DNA of 26,915 nucleotides from an uncultured Lachnospiraceae bacterium (GTDB lineage: Bacteria; Bacillota; Clostridia; Lachnospirales; Lachnospiraceae): contig CACZQU010000297.1 in NCBI GenBank assembly GCA_902783305.1, positions 1 to 26,915 on the forward strand, in the 5' to 3' direction. A program made the translations under genes and the position numbers. The notes beneath the pieces are model-generated. The model had not been told where the DNA came from. It searched no databases and saw only the letters and a program-made list of their open reading frames with translations. Positions within the stretch are counted from its first letter, which is position 1. Each line of letters opens with the position of its first letter. Positions 1-8,209 of this stretch are shown here, piece after piece.

Positions 1-644
1 GAGAGAATCCGGATGAAAATATTCACGATATCGACAAAAATATCCGCCGCGCTGTCAATGGCATTGTCCAGAGTCTTTGGATAAGCCTGCGCCCGGGTCC
101 AGTCATAGCCGATATACCCGCTGAAAATCAGGACGATAATATAGTCCATCGAAGTAAGATTGATCCGGAAAATAAACGCGGCAATCAGTTCAATCACGAT
201 ACAGGCGATCAGTGCAATCGTAAGGCCTCCTCCCAGCTTCCGGAAAAATGCCGGGAAGATCGTGGCGGCAGCGACCATCACGATGGTAACCATCCCTGTA
301 ATCATAAATGCCTGGCTCACCGAGGCGTACGTGTAAGCGGATACATAATACGTCAGCAGAAGTCCCATGCAGGCAGCCAGTCCCGTAAACCCGAGCAAGC
401 TGAGCGCAGGATTGGTGGACCGATATACCAGGAACATACAGCCCAGGCTCCCGACAAGATAAATCACTAAAACCAGGGCATAATTCATACTCAGGATCTG
501 CCTTTTCAGCAGGGACGCCATGAGGCAGTCGATCAGGATTCCCCACATCAGAACCAGGCCAATCACGAAATTGTATCCTGTATCTGTGAGCATCTGTCCT
601 TCCACTCGTGACATACGTGCAAGCTTCACTTCTTTGTTATTCAT
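1..644 (-). CDS. Bax inhibitor-1 (BI-1/TMBIM/YccA)-like integral membrane protein, C-terminal end cut by window edge
   Basis: About 214 codons are visible; the stop codon lies beyond position 1. The ATG at 644 follows a GAGGAGGAAT ribosome binding site (651-660) with good spacing. Translation gives a hydrophilic N-terminus (MNNKEVKLARM) and then repeated hydrophobic segments, around six in the visible part. Near the cut end is the stretch GYDWTRAQAYPKTLDNAID, followed by an Asp-containing amphipathic helix. This resembles the conserved C-terminal signature of the BI-1 family, whose acidic residues are implicated in calcium/proton leak in bacterial homologues. Bacterial members are membrane proteins of mostly unclear physiological role. 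The gene starts 48 bp behind the ROK regulator gene with no terminator between them, so it may be co-transcribed with it. Family assignment is fairly sure; function is not. Confidence 0.8.
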   Translation of the reverse strand, partial: MNNKEVKLARMSRVEGQMLTDTGYNFVIGLVLMWGILIDCLMASLLKRQILSMNYALVLVIYLVGSLGCMFLVYRSTNPALSLLGFTGLAACMGLLLTYYVSAYTYASVSQAFMITGMVTIVMVAAATIFPAFFRKLGGGLTIALIACIVIELIAAFIFRINLTSMDYIIVLIFSGYIGYDWTRAQAYPKTLDNAIDSAADIFVDIVNIFIRIL

Positions 645-692
645 TTTTTCATTCCTCCTCTGGAAACGCAAATTCTCCGCCCGTTTTTTCTG

Positions 693-1859
693 TCAGTCAA
701 AGAACCCGGGAATGTCACCGTTAAAAATGGCATTGATCCCGTTGCAGGCAGCACCGAGAAGCTGTGAATCTCTCATAAAATATGTTTTTTTCACGGGAAT
801 CCGGATGTTCTTGTTTCCGAATTTGACCCGGTTGATTTCTTCTTCAATTCTTTCGATATATCGATCCGGCCACAGGCAGCAGTCCATCCCCAGCAGGATC
901 AGCTGGGTATTCAGGATGTTCATTACACTGATGAGCGCGGAAGTCAGATTGTCCACACACTCCAGCATGACTTTATCCACATCAGGATCCTCAGAGACAG
1001 CAATAAAATCGTCATAAGACATATCCTTTCCCGTGGCCGCCATCAACCTGCTCCTGACATGTTCGGAATTGACATAAAGTTCAAGGCATCCGCGGTTTCC
1101 GCAGATGCAGACTTCGCCATTATGGTCTAAAGAAATATGTCCGATCTCCGGCGCATAGCCGTATGAGCTGTGGATACGGTGCCCCTGCACGATAATACCG
1201 CAGCCTACGCCGCGTGAAATACTTACCAGAAGCATATCCTGATAATTCCGGCCGTTGCCGTACAATGATTCAGCAAGGACTGCGCTTTGATTGTCATGGT
1301 CGAAGAACACGGGAAGTTTATATCGTTCTTCGATCTTTTTTCTGATCTTCACATCGTGAATATCATGGAAGTGATAGGGATTTACGATCATACCTTCGCT
1401 GACATTCACCGGTCCGATGGAGGCAATACCGATCACCGCAGCATTCTGTTCTTCTGTAAACATCAGATCCAGAAGCTGAAAAACGTTTTCCATCAGTTCC
1501 GCTTCGGTAAAAATCTCCTTCCGGATTTCTTCCCGACGGATCACATGAAGATTCAGATCTGCAAGAACCACCGCACAGAATGCACGGTCGATCAGAACGC
1601 CGATCACTTTTGGTGCTTTGGGGGAAATAATGAGTCCTGTCGGGTTACGTCCGAGTTCTGCCCGGATCTCCTTGTCAGATTCTTCCACCAGATCCAGGTG
1701 AATAAATTCCCCGACGATCTGGGAAATAGCCGGCTTGGTCAAACCTGTTGCTCTCGCAAGATCAATCCTGGAGTTGCACTTGCCGGTCGCCAGCAGCTTC
1801 AAAACCAGTCCCCAGTTTGATCTTTTCTGATCCGCTTTGTTTTTTCCCAGTTTTCTCAT
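693..1859 (-). CDS. ROK-family (NagC/XylR-type) transcriptional repressor
   Basis: A 388-residue protein with a winged helix-turn-helix at roughly residues 17-60 (ARATGLTKPAISQIVGEF) followed by a ROK sugar-binding domain. The ROK zinc site is present: H241 plus the CICGNRGCLE motif (C251, C253, C258). The ATP-binding DxGxT motif is replaced by DRAFC (91-95), although the DHDN site corresponding to the ROK catalytic Asp remains (about 187-190). That pattern suits a sugar-sensing repressor rather than a kinase. The start is uncertain: ATG 1859 has a GAGG about 5 nt upstream, and an in-frame GTG at 1865 is the alternative. The gene lies just downstream of the sugar ABC operon, past a terminator and a repeat element, and the operon promoter carries a XylR-like palindrome. 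It is therefore the best candidate regulator of that operon (inference). Confidence 0.9.
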   Translation of the reverse strand: MRKLGKNKADQKRSNWGLVLKLLATGKCNSRIDLARATGLTKPAISQIVGEFIHLDLVEESDKEIRAELGRNPTGLIISPKAPKVIGVLIDRAFCAVVLADLNLHVIRREEIRKEIFTEAELMENVFQLLDLMFTEEQNAAVIGIASIGPVNVSEGMIVNPYHFHDIHDVKIRKKIEERYKLPVFFDHDNQSAVLAESLYGNGRNYQDMLLVSISRGVGCGIIVQGHRIHSSYGYAPEIGHISLDHNGEVCICGNRGCLELYVNSEHVRSRLMAATGKDMSYDDFIAVSEDPDVDKVMLECVDNLTSALISVMNILNTQLILLGMDCCLWPDRYIERIEEEINRVKFGNKNIRIPVKKTYFMRDSQLLGAACNGINAIFNGDIPGFFD

Positions 1860-1956
1860 TGCCACCTCACATAACCATTGTTTCAGAATCCTCCAAAATT
1901 ATGTATGATTCCAGTGCAAAAAGCTCTGCTCCACCGCCCCTTGTTTTCGCAGGCGT

Positions 1957-2121
1957 CCTAAGGATCTGTGCATAAATAGCCTATACATCCGCTTTGTCTG
2001 AATCCGCCCAGGCTGCGTTGTCGTCAGTTGGCAATGCCCGCGCATCGACGCCTTCCTCCGCCTTGCATATGCTCACGAATACTGCGTCTTATGGCTAAGT
2101 TATTTAATTACAGTGCCTAAG
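1957..2121. repeat. Putative interspersed palindromic element with imperfect terminal inverted repeats
   Basis: The 347-bp gap between the sugar operon and the ROK gene contains a 165-bp segment bounded by related inverted ends. The left end (1957-1981) reads as the reverse complement GGCTATTTATGCACAG followed by ATCC. The right end (2093-2121) reads GGCTAAGTTATTTAATTACAG followed by TGCC, so the ends share GGCTA, TTTA, ACAG and a CC/TAG-like tail, with a 5-nt insertion in one arm. The interior is GC-richer and has no good ORF. No clear target duplication was seen. This looks like a structured or non-autonomous repeat, but copy number cannot be judged from one window. Confidence 0.5.
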
Positions 2122-2136
2122 CATGTTTATTGTGGA

Positions 2137-2169
2137 AAATCCCGCAGTTGTCATGCAGCTGCGGGATTT
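2137..2169 (-). terminator. Hairpin terminator of the sugar ABC operon
   Basis: A perfect 11-bp stem pairs AAATCCCGCAG (2137-2147) with CTGCGGGATTT (2159-2169) around an 11-nt loop. It lies 37 bp after the stop codon of the binding-protein gene. On the minus strand the stem is followed by a short T tract (ATTTTCC), which fits a Rho-independent terminator of moderate strength. It separates the sugar operon from the ROK gene. Confidence 0.8.
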
Positions 2170-2206
2170 CCTGTTATACAGAATATTCAGGTCGGATTAT
2201 TGAAGA

Positions 2207-3154
2207 TTATTTGAAGTCAGCAACGTTTTCAGCATCAACCGTGGAAACGCCGGTATCAACAACTTCGCCGCCCAGGTCTTCACCATTCTCCAGGGAAACA
2301 ACAGCTTCGATAGCCATCTCACCCATGACATTCGGGTTCTGAGCCATGAAAGCAAGCAGCTCGCCGCCTTCAACATGAGCGATGTTGGAGTCAGATTTGT
2401 CCCAGCCTACGCAGTAGATCGTCTGACCATTGTTGGCAGCATCAGCGACAGCAGCAGCAGCACCGTTTGTTGCGCCGTCATTCGTTCCGTAGATTGCGAC
2501 CACGCCGTTGGCGATCAGGGTGTTTGCAAGCTCCTGAGCCTTGGAGTTGTCACCATCGGAGTACTGTCTCTCACCAAGCTCGAAATCAGTATCTTCGAAT
2601 ACGGAAGCAAATCCATCATAACGGTTCTGGCAGGAATCAACACCGGCCTGAGCATCAACGATGCCGATGGTGCCTTCGGTAACACCAGCCTCGGTCAGGA
2701 CATTCAGCAGATATTCGCCAGCCTGCTTGCCGCCTGCATAGTTATCGGTTGCAAAGGTAGCAGAAGCTTCCAGGGAGGCAGGAGCATCAACATAGATGAT
2801 CTTGATTCCCTGATCAAGTGCTTCCTGAAGAGTCATGTTGGCGGAAGTCGCATCGTTGCAGGCGATGATGATGTAGTTGCAGCCATCAGAAATAGCGGCA
2901 TTGATCTTCTCGATCTGCTGAGCATTGTCTTTGGTTTCCGGAGCAAGCCATTCCAGTTCGATCTTGTTTCCGGCTTCGTTCAGCTCTTCAACCTTAGCTT
3001 CTGCGGCGTCATGCAGACGAACCCAGTGAACATCCATCTGATCCATGGTGATCAGGCCGACCTTGGTTTCTACCGGCTCTTCCGCGAAAGCAGCTGCGGA
3101 CAGACCAGTGATCATAAGACCTGCAAGAACTACTGCTGCGAGTTTCTTCATCAT
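2207..3154 (-). CDS. Sugar ABC transporter substrate-binding protein (RbsB/XylF-like, periplasmic-binding-protein type I fold)
   Basis: A 315-residue extracytoplasmic sugar-binding protein, the last gene of the operon. The start is ATG 3154 (or the adjacent ATG 3151) behind TAAGGAGGAT at 3161-3170; a longer in-frame reading reaching 3280 has no such site. The N-terminus is a signal peptide (KK, then a hydrophobic core, then AAAFA) with likely signal peptidase I cleavage after A24. The mature part has two alpha/beta lobes typical of pentose/hexose-binding proteins, with ISDGCNYIIIACNDATSAN, NYAGGKQAGEYL and ALYGTNDGATNGAA-like segments. There is no lipobox cysteine, which is unusual for a Gram-positive importer protein, since these are normally lipid-anchored. 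It should deliver the sugar to the permease encoded upstream. The ligand cannot be read from the sequence. Confidence 0.9.
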   Translation of the reverse strand: MMKKLAAVVLAGLMITGLSAAAFAEEPVETKVGLITMDQMDVHWVRLHDAAEAKVEELNEAGNKIELEWLAPETKDNAQQIEKINAAISDGCNYIIIACNDATSANMTLQEALDQGIKIIYVDAPASLEASATFATDNYAGGKQAGEYLLNVLTEAGVTEGTIGIVDAQAGVDSCQNRYDGFASVFEDTDFELGERQYSDGDNSKAQELANTLIANGVVAIYGTNDGATNGAAAAVADAANNGQTIYCVGWDKSDSNIAHVEGGELLAFMAQNPNVMGEMAIEAVVSLENGEDLGGEVVDTGVSTVDAENVADFK

Positions 3155-3187
3155 TTTTTTATCCTCCTTAAAAAGTAAATGATGTGA

Positions 3188-3212
3188 GTCCGGATACTTT
3201 TTGCATCCGGAC
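3188..3212 (-). promoter_or_regulatory. Intercistronic stem-loop between permease and binding-protein genes
   Basis: A perfect 8-bp inverted repeat, GTCCGGAT (3188-3195) and ATCCGGAC (3205-3212), encloses a 9-nt loop in the 126-bp gap. Hairpins between ABC transporter cistrons commonly stabilise mRNA ends or tune relative expression, and binding proteins are often made in excess. No T tract follows, so this is unlikely to be a simple terminator. Its role here is inferred. Confidence 0.55.
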
Positions 3213-3280
3213 AAGATATATATAATCCCGGGACCAGTAAGCATCCCGTGAATTATCAAAGAAACAGGGGAATCGGGCAC

Positions 3281-4270
3281 TCACGCTTTCTTCTTTCCAA
3301 GAAGGCCGTTTCGTCTTGCAATATCAATCAGAACGCACACAACCACGATGATGCCGATGATGATGTTTCTGAGAGCTGCAGGAACATTGGCCATGGTAAG
3401 GCCGTTCTGCAGAATAGCCCACACGGAGGCTCCCGCAATGACACCGACCAGCAGTCCGCTTCCGCCGAGAGTGGAAATACCACCGATAACGGCCGCGGCA
3501 ACACCGTACATCTCATAAGAGAGACCTGCCTGCATATTGCCCATGCCTGCCTGTGCTGTCATGATCAGTCCTGCCGTGAATGAGCAGAACGCTGAAATCA
3601 GATAAGCTGTTGATGTGGTCTTGAACACGTTTACGCCTGACAGCCTGGCAGCGTCCACATTGGATCCGATGGCATAAATGTGACGGCCGGTTCTGGTAAA
3701 GCTCATGATATAGTTGAAAATGAACCAGATCACCAGCGTAATGATCACGCTGATGTACAGGTAGCCGACTCTCTTATAGTAGAAAATGTTTCTGAATGCG
3801 GTGACGCTGGGAGCAGTACCGATATCACCGGTGTTATAGTTGTTGTTGGCCAGCTGGGCAATACCACGTCCGATCGTCATTGTGCCAAGAGTGCCGATGA
3901 AGGGTGGAAGCTTGAATTTTCCGACAAGAACGCCGTTCACGCAGCCGACTACCATACAGGCAGCCAGGTCGATGATGATAGCCAGAATCGGATTGACACC
4001 GTTGCAGATCAGCGTTGCTGAGATCATGGTGGACATACCGATGACAGATCCGATGGAAAGGTCAATGTTGCCGGTAATACACACAATGCCCTGTCCGATA
4101 CCAACGAGAAGATACGGGCAGATCGATCTGGACAGCGGCATGAGGTTTGTGCTCTTGATGAAATTCGGATTCATTATCGCGAAGATGACAAGAAGGATCA
4201 CTACGCCGGCATATGCAGTGAGGACAGATGCCATACCAGGGGCTGAGAGAAAGCTCTTTTTATTATTCAT
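3281..4270 (-). CDS. Sugar ABC transporter permease (RbsC/XylH family)
   Basis: A 329-residue polytopic membrane protein, the usual length for the branched-chain/ribose permease family. Several hydrophobic helices are visible, with family-typical segments GIVCITGNIDLSIGSVIGM (about residues 61-79), PPFIGTLGTM, TRTGRHIYAIGSNVDAARLSG and AAAVIGGISTLGGSG. The GSN-AAR-SG loop is the conserved coupling segment that contacts the ATPase. The start ATG 4270 follows a weak AAAGG-type site. The gene begins 24 bp behind the ATPase gene, so the two are probably co-translated in balance. It forms the membrane channel for the sugar recognised by the binding protein encoded downstream. Confidence 0.93.
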   Translation of the reverse strand: MNNKKSFLSAPGMASVLTAYAGVVILLVIFAIMNPNFIKSTNLMPLSRSICPYLLVGIGQGIVCITGNIDLSIGSVIGMSTMISATLICNGVNPILAIIIDLAACMVVGCVNGVLVGKFKLPPFIGTLGTMTIGRGIAQLANNNYNTGDIGTAPSVTAFRNIFYYKRVGYLYISVIITLVIWFIFNYIMSFTRTGRHIYAIGSNVDAARLSGVNVFKTTSTAYLISAFCSFTAGLIMTAQAGMGNMQAGLSYEMYGVAAAVIGGISTLGGSGLLVGVIAGASVWAILQNGLTMANVPAALRNIIIGIIVVVCVLIDIARRNGLLGKKKA

Positions 4271-4294
4271 TTCGGTATACCTTTTCCTTTCCTT

Positions 4295-5809
4295 TTATTC
4301 AGCATTATCACCAAACTGAGTGGCATATGTCATTATCTCTTCTTCAGTCGTATTGCGCGGATCCACCTCGCCTGTAATACGGCCGTTGCACATCACAATG
4401 ATACGGTCTGAAATTCCCATCACTTCCGGCATCTCCGAGGAGACGACAATCACTCCGACACCCTGTTTTTTCAGCTCGTTGATGATCTCATAGATTTCAA
4501 CCTTGGCAGCGACGTCAATACCACGTGTCGGTTCGTCAAAGATGATGACCCGGGACTGCCTCGCAAGCCACTTCGCCACAACAACTTTCTGCTGGTTGCC
4601 GCCGGAAAGGCTTCCTGCCTGGACATCCGCGTTGGGCATCTTGATCGTCAGGGAATTCTTGCCTTTTTCGATCATATCATTTTCTACTTTTTTGTTAATG
4701 GTGCCAAGGAAATTTTTGCCGCATATAATGTCCAGATTGGGAAGGGCAATATTGTCGCGGATCGAAAGCTTTGTGCATAAGCCTTCCTTCTTGCGGTCTT
4801 CCGGGGCAAGCACGATGCCCTGCCGTATAGCGTCCTCCGGATTCTGGACGGTAATCTGTTTGCCATCCAGGATCAATGTGCCGGAATCCACCAGGTCCGC
4901 CCCGAAAACAGCGCGCATGGTCTCGGTACGACCCGCGCCTACAAGACCCGAGAAACCGAGCACCTCTCCTTCGAACACATCAAAGCTGACGTCACGGACC
5001 ATCTTGCCTGCGTTGAAATTCTTTACCTCGAGAATCTTTTTGCCCTTCGGTACAGTGTCACGCGGGAACTGATTGGTGATTTCACGGCCTACCATGTTGG
5101 CAATGATCTGCTCCATGGTAAAATCAGTGAATTTTCCTTCCGTGATATATTTGCCGTCGCGCATAATCGTCACAGAATCTACGATATGGTGGAGCTCCTG
5201 CAGACGGTGACTGATGTATACGATTGCCGTGCCCATGGCTTTCAGTTCATGGACAATACGGAACATTTCCGTGATCTCCGCATTGGTAAGGGAAGAGGAA
5301 GGCTCATCCATGACCAGGACTTTGGCGTTGATGAGAAGAGCCTTGGCGATCTCAACCATCTGCTGACGACCCACCGGCAGATCGCCGATAATGGTATTCG
5401 GATCCAGATCATGGATACCCAGCTTGGCAAGCTGCTCGATGGCCTGTCTGTTCATTTCTGCCTTGTCAAGTCTTCCACCTTTGATCAGCTCCCGGCCCAG
5501 AAACATATTTGCCGCAACCGTCAGATGCTGACACATATTCAGCTCCTGATGGATGATGGCAATGCCGAGAGCCTGTGCTTTTTTCGTATCCAGATCACCC
5601 TCGATCTTCTGTCCGAAAACGGTCAGATCTCCGGAATCCCTTGTATAAACGCCTGAAAGGATTTTCATCAGTGTGGATTTTCCGGCCCCGTTCTCTCCCA
5701 GAAGCGCCATTACCTCGCCTGATCTCAGATGGAGATGCACATCATCCAAAGCCTTTACGCCGGGAAAGGTTTTTGTGATGTGTTCCATAGAAACAGCATA
5801 TTCGCTCAT
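4295..5809 (-). CDS. Sugar ABC transporter ATP-binding protein (RbsA/XylG/MglA type, tandem ATPase domains)
   Basis: A 504-residue fusion of two ABC ATPase domains, standard for ribose/xylose/galactose importers. Domain 1 has Walker A GENGAGKST (38-46), a degenerate signature LPVGRQQM (144-151), Walker B VLVMDEP (164-170) and SHR switch (about 200). Domain 2 has the degenerate Walker A GLVGAGRTE (288-296), canonical signature LSGGNQQKVV and Walker B VIIFDEPTRGIDV. The asymmetry of one degenerate P-loop and one good signature is typical of this subfamily. The start ATG 5809 is preceded by AAAGGAGCAATGCG. It lies 48 bp behind the isomerase gene, which places catabolism and uptake in one transcript. 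It powers import from the cytoplasmic face of the membrane. Confidence 0.95.
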   Translation of the reverse strand: MSEYAVSMEHITKTFPGVKALDDVHLHLRSGEVMALLGENGAGKSTLMKILSGVYTRDSGDLTVFGQKIEGDLDTKKAQALGIAIIHQELNMCQHLTVAANMFLGRELIKGGRLDKAEMNRQAIEQLAKLGIHDLDPNTIIGDLPVGRQQMVEIAKALLINAKVLVMDEPSSSLTNAEITEMFRIVHELKAMGTAIVYISHRLQELHHIVDSVTIMRDGKYITEGKFTDFTMEQIIANMVGREITNQFPRDTVPKGKKILEVKNFNAGKMVRDVSFDVFEGEVLGFSGLVGAGRTETMRAVFGADLVDSGTLILDGKQITVQNPEDAIRQGIVLAPEDRKKEGLCTKLSIRDNIALPNLDIICGKNFLGTINKKVENDMIEKGKNSLTIKMPNADVQAGSLSGGNQQKVVVAKWLARQSRVIIFDEPTRGIDVAAKVEIYEIINELKKQGVGVIVVSSEMPEVMGISDRIIVMCNGRITGEVDPRNTTEEEIMTYATQFGDNAE

Positions 5810-5857
5810 CGCATTGCTCCTTTCACTTTATTTAACACGCGTGCAGTTACAGGTTGG

Positions 5858-6550
5858 TCAATCCTTTGCCGGCGGATACTCGTTACACAGCAGGCGGTAA
5901 GGAGGCTCATCCTCTTCGATTGTCGGGAAACGGGAATTCTGTTCATAGAACCGGTTATCCGTATTGTCATCATTGCACATGGAAACTTCACCAATCAGTA
6001 CCTTCGAGCCGTCCTTCGGGATAATGAACTCATGATAATAATACGGATACAGCGTCAGGCTCTCTCCCGGGTGAAGGACGATATCTGATCCGGGCTTGAC
6101 ATAGTAGTTCCGGCCGTCCTGAGAGATCAGAACATCCGTGTCGAGGAGTTCTCCCTCATTTTCCCGGTTTGCGTTCCACAGATGGAAGATCAGGTTTCCA
6201 CCGCCCCGGTTGATGATATCCTCCATCTTATTCCAGTGAAAATGGTTTGGAGATGTCTGACCCGGATAGAGCATCATGATTTTTTCGGCATAGGTTTTCA
6301 CGTATTTTGGATCATGCACATTGCCGTTCCTCAGCGTAATGAGAGCCAGCCCGTTTCCTCCGAAAAAGTCTCCCTCTCCATAATCGGTGATGTCCCATCC
6401 AAGCGCGTTATCGCGGATCTCGTCATATTCATGACCTTTCTCCTTCCACTCCTCGGGAGTGAAGCTCAAAAATGGCGGAAGGGCAAATCTGTACTCCGCA
6501 AGCATCTCTTCAAACTCTTTGATTACTTTGTTGATCTCTGAACGTTTCAT
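5858..6550 (-). CDS. D-lyxose isomerase-family sugar isomerase (DUF1498/PF07385, cupin fold)
   Basis: A 230-residue protein beginning MKRSEINKVIKEFEEML, highly typical of the D-lyxose/D-mannose isomerase family described from E. coli O157:H7 and the Bacillus sigma-B regulon. The manganese-binding residues are visible: H103 and H105 in PNHFHWNKMED, E110, and H173 in YYHEF. The family also conserves EIRDNALGWDITDYGEGDF and NRGGGNL, both present here. Known members interconvert D-lyxose with D-xylulose and D-mannose with D-fructose. The start at ATG 6550 was chosen because AAAGGAG lies 8 nt upstream; an open reading frame extends to 6739 but overlaps the preceding gene. In this operon it would convert an imported aldose to a ketose before or after phosphorylation. 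The family call is strong, the physiological substrate is inferred. Confidence 0.9.
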   Translation of the reverse strand: MKRSEINKVIKEFEEMLAEYRFALPPFLSFTPEEWKEKGHEYDEIRDNALGWDITDYGEGDFFGGNGLALITLRNGNVHDPKYVKTYAEKIMMLYPGQTSPNHFHWNKMEDIINRGGGNLIFHLWNANRENEGELLDTDVLISQDGRNYYVKPGSDIVLHPGESLTLYPYYYHEFIIPKDGSKVLIGEVSMCNDDNTDNRFYEQNSRFPTIEEDEPPYRLLCNEYPPAKD

Positions 6551-6569
6551 GTATGATTCTCCTTTATCA

Positions 6570-7607
6570 TCATCTGATCTCACTGACAGCTTTTTCAATC
6601 TCTTCTTTTCCGTCAAGGACGGTGAAACGCAGAATATTTTTTTCTTTCCTGAATGGCTCAATCCTGTGCAGCGAACCTTGTTCACAGTGATATGGCCTTC
6701 CGTAGACCGAGGAATTCGACGGCTCAAGGCCAATGACATAGTCCCCGGAGGCGATGGATTTCCATTCCATAAAATACGGCAGATTTTCCGCGGAGTACTC
6801 CAGCGAAAGCCCCAGCTGCAGTTTTTCGTTTACGACGGCAAGGCGGACCATTCCATCCGGGCTGGTCACTGCATCATGGATAAAAACGTATTCGGGCTCG
6901 TTATCCTTCGGAGCCTCCATCACATCGAAAAGATCCTCATGTCCCGCGGCGTCCTGATCCCTCGGGACAACACTTCTTGTCGGTATATAAAGGCGTGTGC
7001 CCTCATCCAGGAAAGGATACCCCATATTGATATGATAAAGCAGCATGAGCGGTTCGCTCCGGAAGGACTGGTTCTCAATTTCATCGGTCATCGTCACCGT
7101 CCTGGTGCCATATACCGTTTCATACCTTCTGCGAAGCACCAGATTTTCCCCGAAAAGCTCAGCCTCCCTCATTTCTCCGCTGACTCTCAGGTGATATTCA
7201 TCCTTTTCCCAGAAGCAGTCGTGACTTTGCATCTCCGCAGGGGTTGTCCGGATCCTGCCATGCATCGGGTAGTCTTTTCCGTCCTGCGTGCAGGGGGCAC
7301 AGATATTTTCCAGACCGGCCGTAAAGAAAAAGCCTCCCATAATGCTGCGCAGCGCTTCCTGCCCGTTGGTGTCATAGTGGTTTCTTCCCTGAAGTCCGGG
7401 CTTGGACAGGAAGTTCATGTTGATTCCTTTATAGGAAAACGAACCGATATCCATACACTTGTCAGCAAGTACCCTGAACTCAAGCGGACCGTTTTTGACA
7501 TCGAAACCGGCCATGCCCCTGCTTCGACCTTCAAGATATTCTACCGGCCGGATAAAAGCAAGCTGCTGCATGCTGCCGACTTTTTTTAACACAGATTGAT
7601 TGGTCAT
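6570..7607 (-). CDS. DUF4432 / aldose 1-epimerase-like protein
   Basis: A 345-residue protein resembling DUF4432, a galactose-mutarotase-like beta-sandwich family often found beside carbohydrate catabolic genes. Visible stretches include EFRVLADKCMDIGSFSYKGIN, GFFFTAGLENICAPC, PMHGRIRTTPAE and FMEWKSIASGDYVIGLEPSN. The HGRI histidine and the GLEP glutamate are good candidates for the acid/base pair of the mutarotase fold (inference). The start ATG 7607 has GGAG 7 nt upstream, inside the end of the preceding gene, and only 4 bp separate the two, indicating translational coupling. It probably equilibrates anomers or otherwise handles the incoming sugar. No specific reaction can be assigned from sequence alone. 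Confidence 0.8.
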   Translation of the reverse strand: MTNQSVLKKVGSMQQLAFIRPVEYLEGRSRGMAGFDVKNGPLEFRVLADKCMDIGSFSYKGINMNFLSKPGLQGRNHYDTNGQEALRSIMGGFFFTAGLENICAPCTQDGKDYPMHGRIRTTPAEMQSHDCFWEKDEYHLRVSGEMREAELFGENLVLRRRYETVYGTRTVTMTDEIENQSFRSEPLMLLYHINMGYPFLDEGTRLYIPTRSVVPRDQDAAGHEDLFDVMEAPKDNEPEYVFIHDAVTSPDGMVRLAVVNEKLQLGLSLEYSAENLPYFMEWKSIASGDYVIGLEPSNSSVYGRPYHCEQGSLHRIEPFRKEKNILRFTVLDGKEEIEKAVSEIR

Positions 7608-7611
7608 GGCG

Positions 7612-8193
7612 TCACTCCAGATTCGCGTGGTATTGCCAGAGATTCTTCATGTCCAGATGTTCGTTCTCGATCAGCATCTTGGCCAGAATATCTCCTACAA
7701 GAAGAAGGGTCTGATCAAACAGGGTCGTCATCGGCTGGATGGAGTCGATCTCATCTTCCAGATACAGCTTGGTTCTCACCGGAATACGGACCATGAAATC
7801 AGCGATGTCCTTCATGGAACTGTTCGGATTGGAGCCGATATGGACAATCGTGCATCCGGGAACCGTCTGACGGGCCTTCCGGGCAATATTCAGCGGAAAG
7901 ATGGATTCCCCTGAACCGGAACCGACGATAAGAAGATCACCTTCATTAAAATGCGGCTCTGTAATCTCTCCCACATAGTGAGTCCTGATTCCGAGATGGG
8001 CAAATCTTTTGCAGACAGACTGAAGAGAAAGAAGCACCCGTCCGACCCCGATGAAAAATACCTGATCGGCCTTAAGAATCTCCTGGGACAATCTCTCCAG
8101 ACTTTCTGTGTCAATACTGGCAAGTGTGCGTGAAAGCTCGTCCAGAATCCCTGCGCAGCAGTCGTTGTATTGCTGTGTAAATGTCTCGCTCAT
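7612..8193 (-). CDS. SIS-domain phosphosugar isomerase, 6-phospho-3-hexuloisomerase (PHI)-like
   Basis: A 193-residue single SIS-domain protein; PHI enzymes are usually 180-195 residues. The sugar-phosphate-binding loop is GSGSGES (91-97), preceded by FFIGVGRVLLSLQSVCKRFAHLG (about 47-68), which resembles the PHI N-terminal GAGRSGL region. PHI converts D-arabino-3-hexulose 6-phosphate to fructose 6-phosphate, usually paired with hexulose-phosphate synthase in formaldehyde assimilation. No synthase is present here; the neighbour is an epimerase-fold protein instead. The start ATG 8193 follows AAAGGAGTC. Other SIS isomerases, such as arabinose-5-phosphate isomerase (usually longer, with CBS domains), are less likely given the length. 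The exact substrate is uncertain. Confidence 0.75.
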   Translation of the reverse strand: MSETFTQQYNDCCAGILDELSRTLASIDTESLERLSQEILKADQVFFIGVGRVLLSLQSVCKRFAHLGIRTHYVGEITEPHFNEGDLLIVGSGSGESIFPLNIARKARQTVPGCTIVHIGSNPNSSMKDIADFMVRIPVRTKLYLEDEIDSIQPMTTLFDQTLLLVGDILAKMLIENEHLDMKNLWQYHANLE

Positions 8194-8209
8194 GATAAAA
8201 AGACTCCTT

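Noticed and set aside
3155..3280. In-frame upstream extension of the binding-protein gene containing an LSGC lipobox-like string
   Set aside because: The extension translates the intercistronic hairpin and has no ribosome binding site, while a strong TAAGGAGGAT precedes the internal ATG and a complete signal peptide. The LSGC match is coincidental.
6459..7589. Long plus-strand open frame (376 codons)
   Set aside because: It is antisense to the DUF4432 and lyxose-isomerase genes, gives no recognisable protein and has no ribosome binding site. Other long plus-strand frames, such as 24283-25335, are shadows of the same kind.
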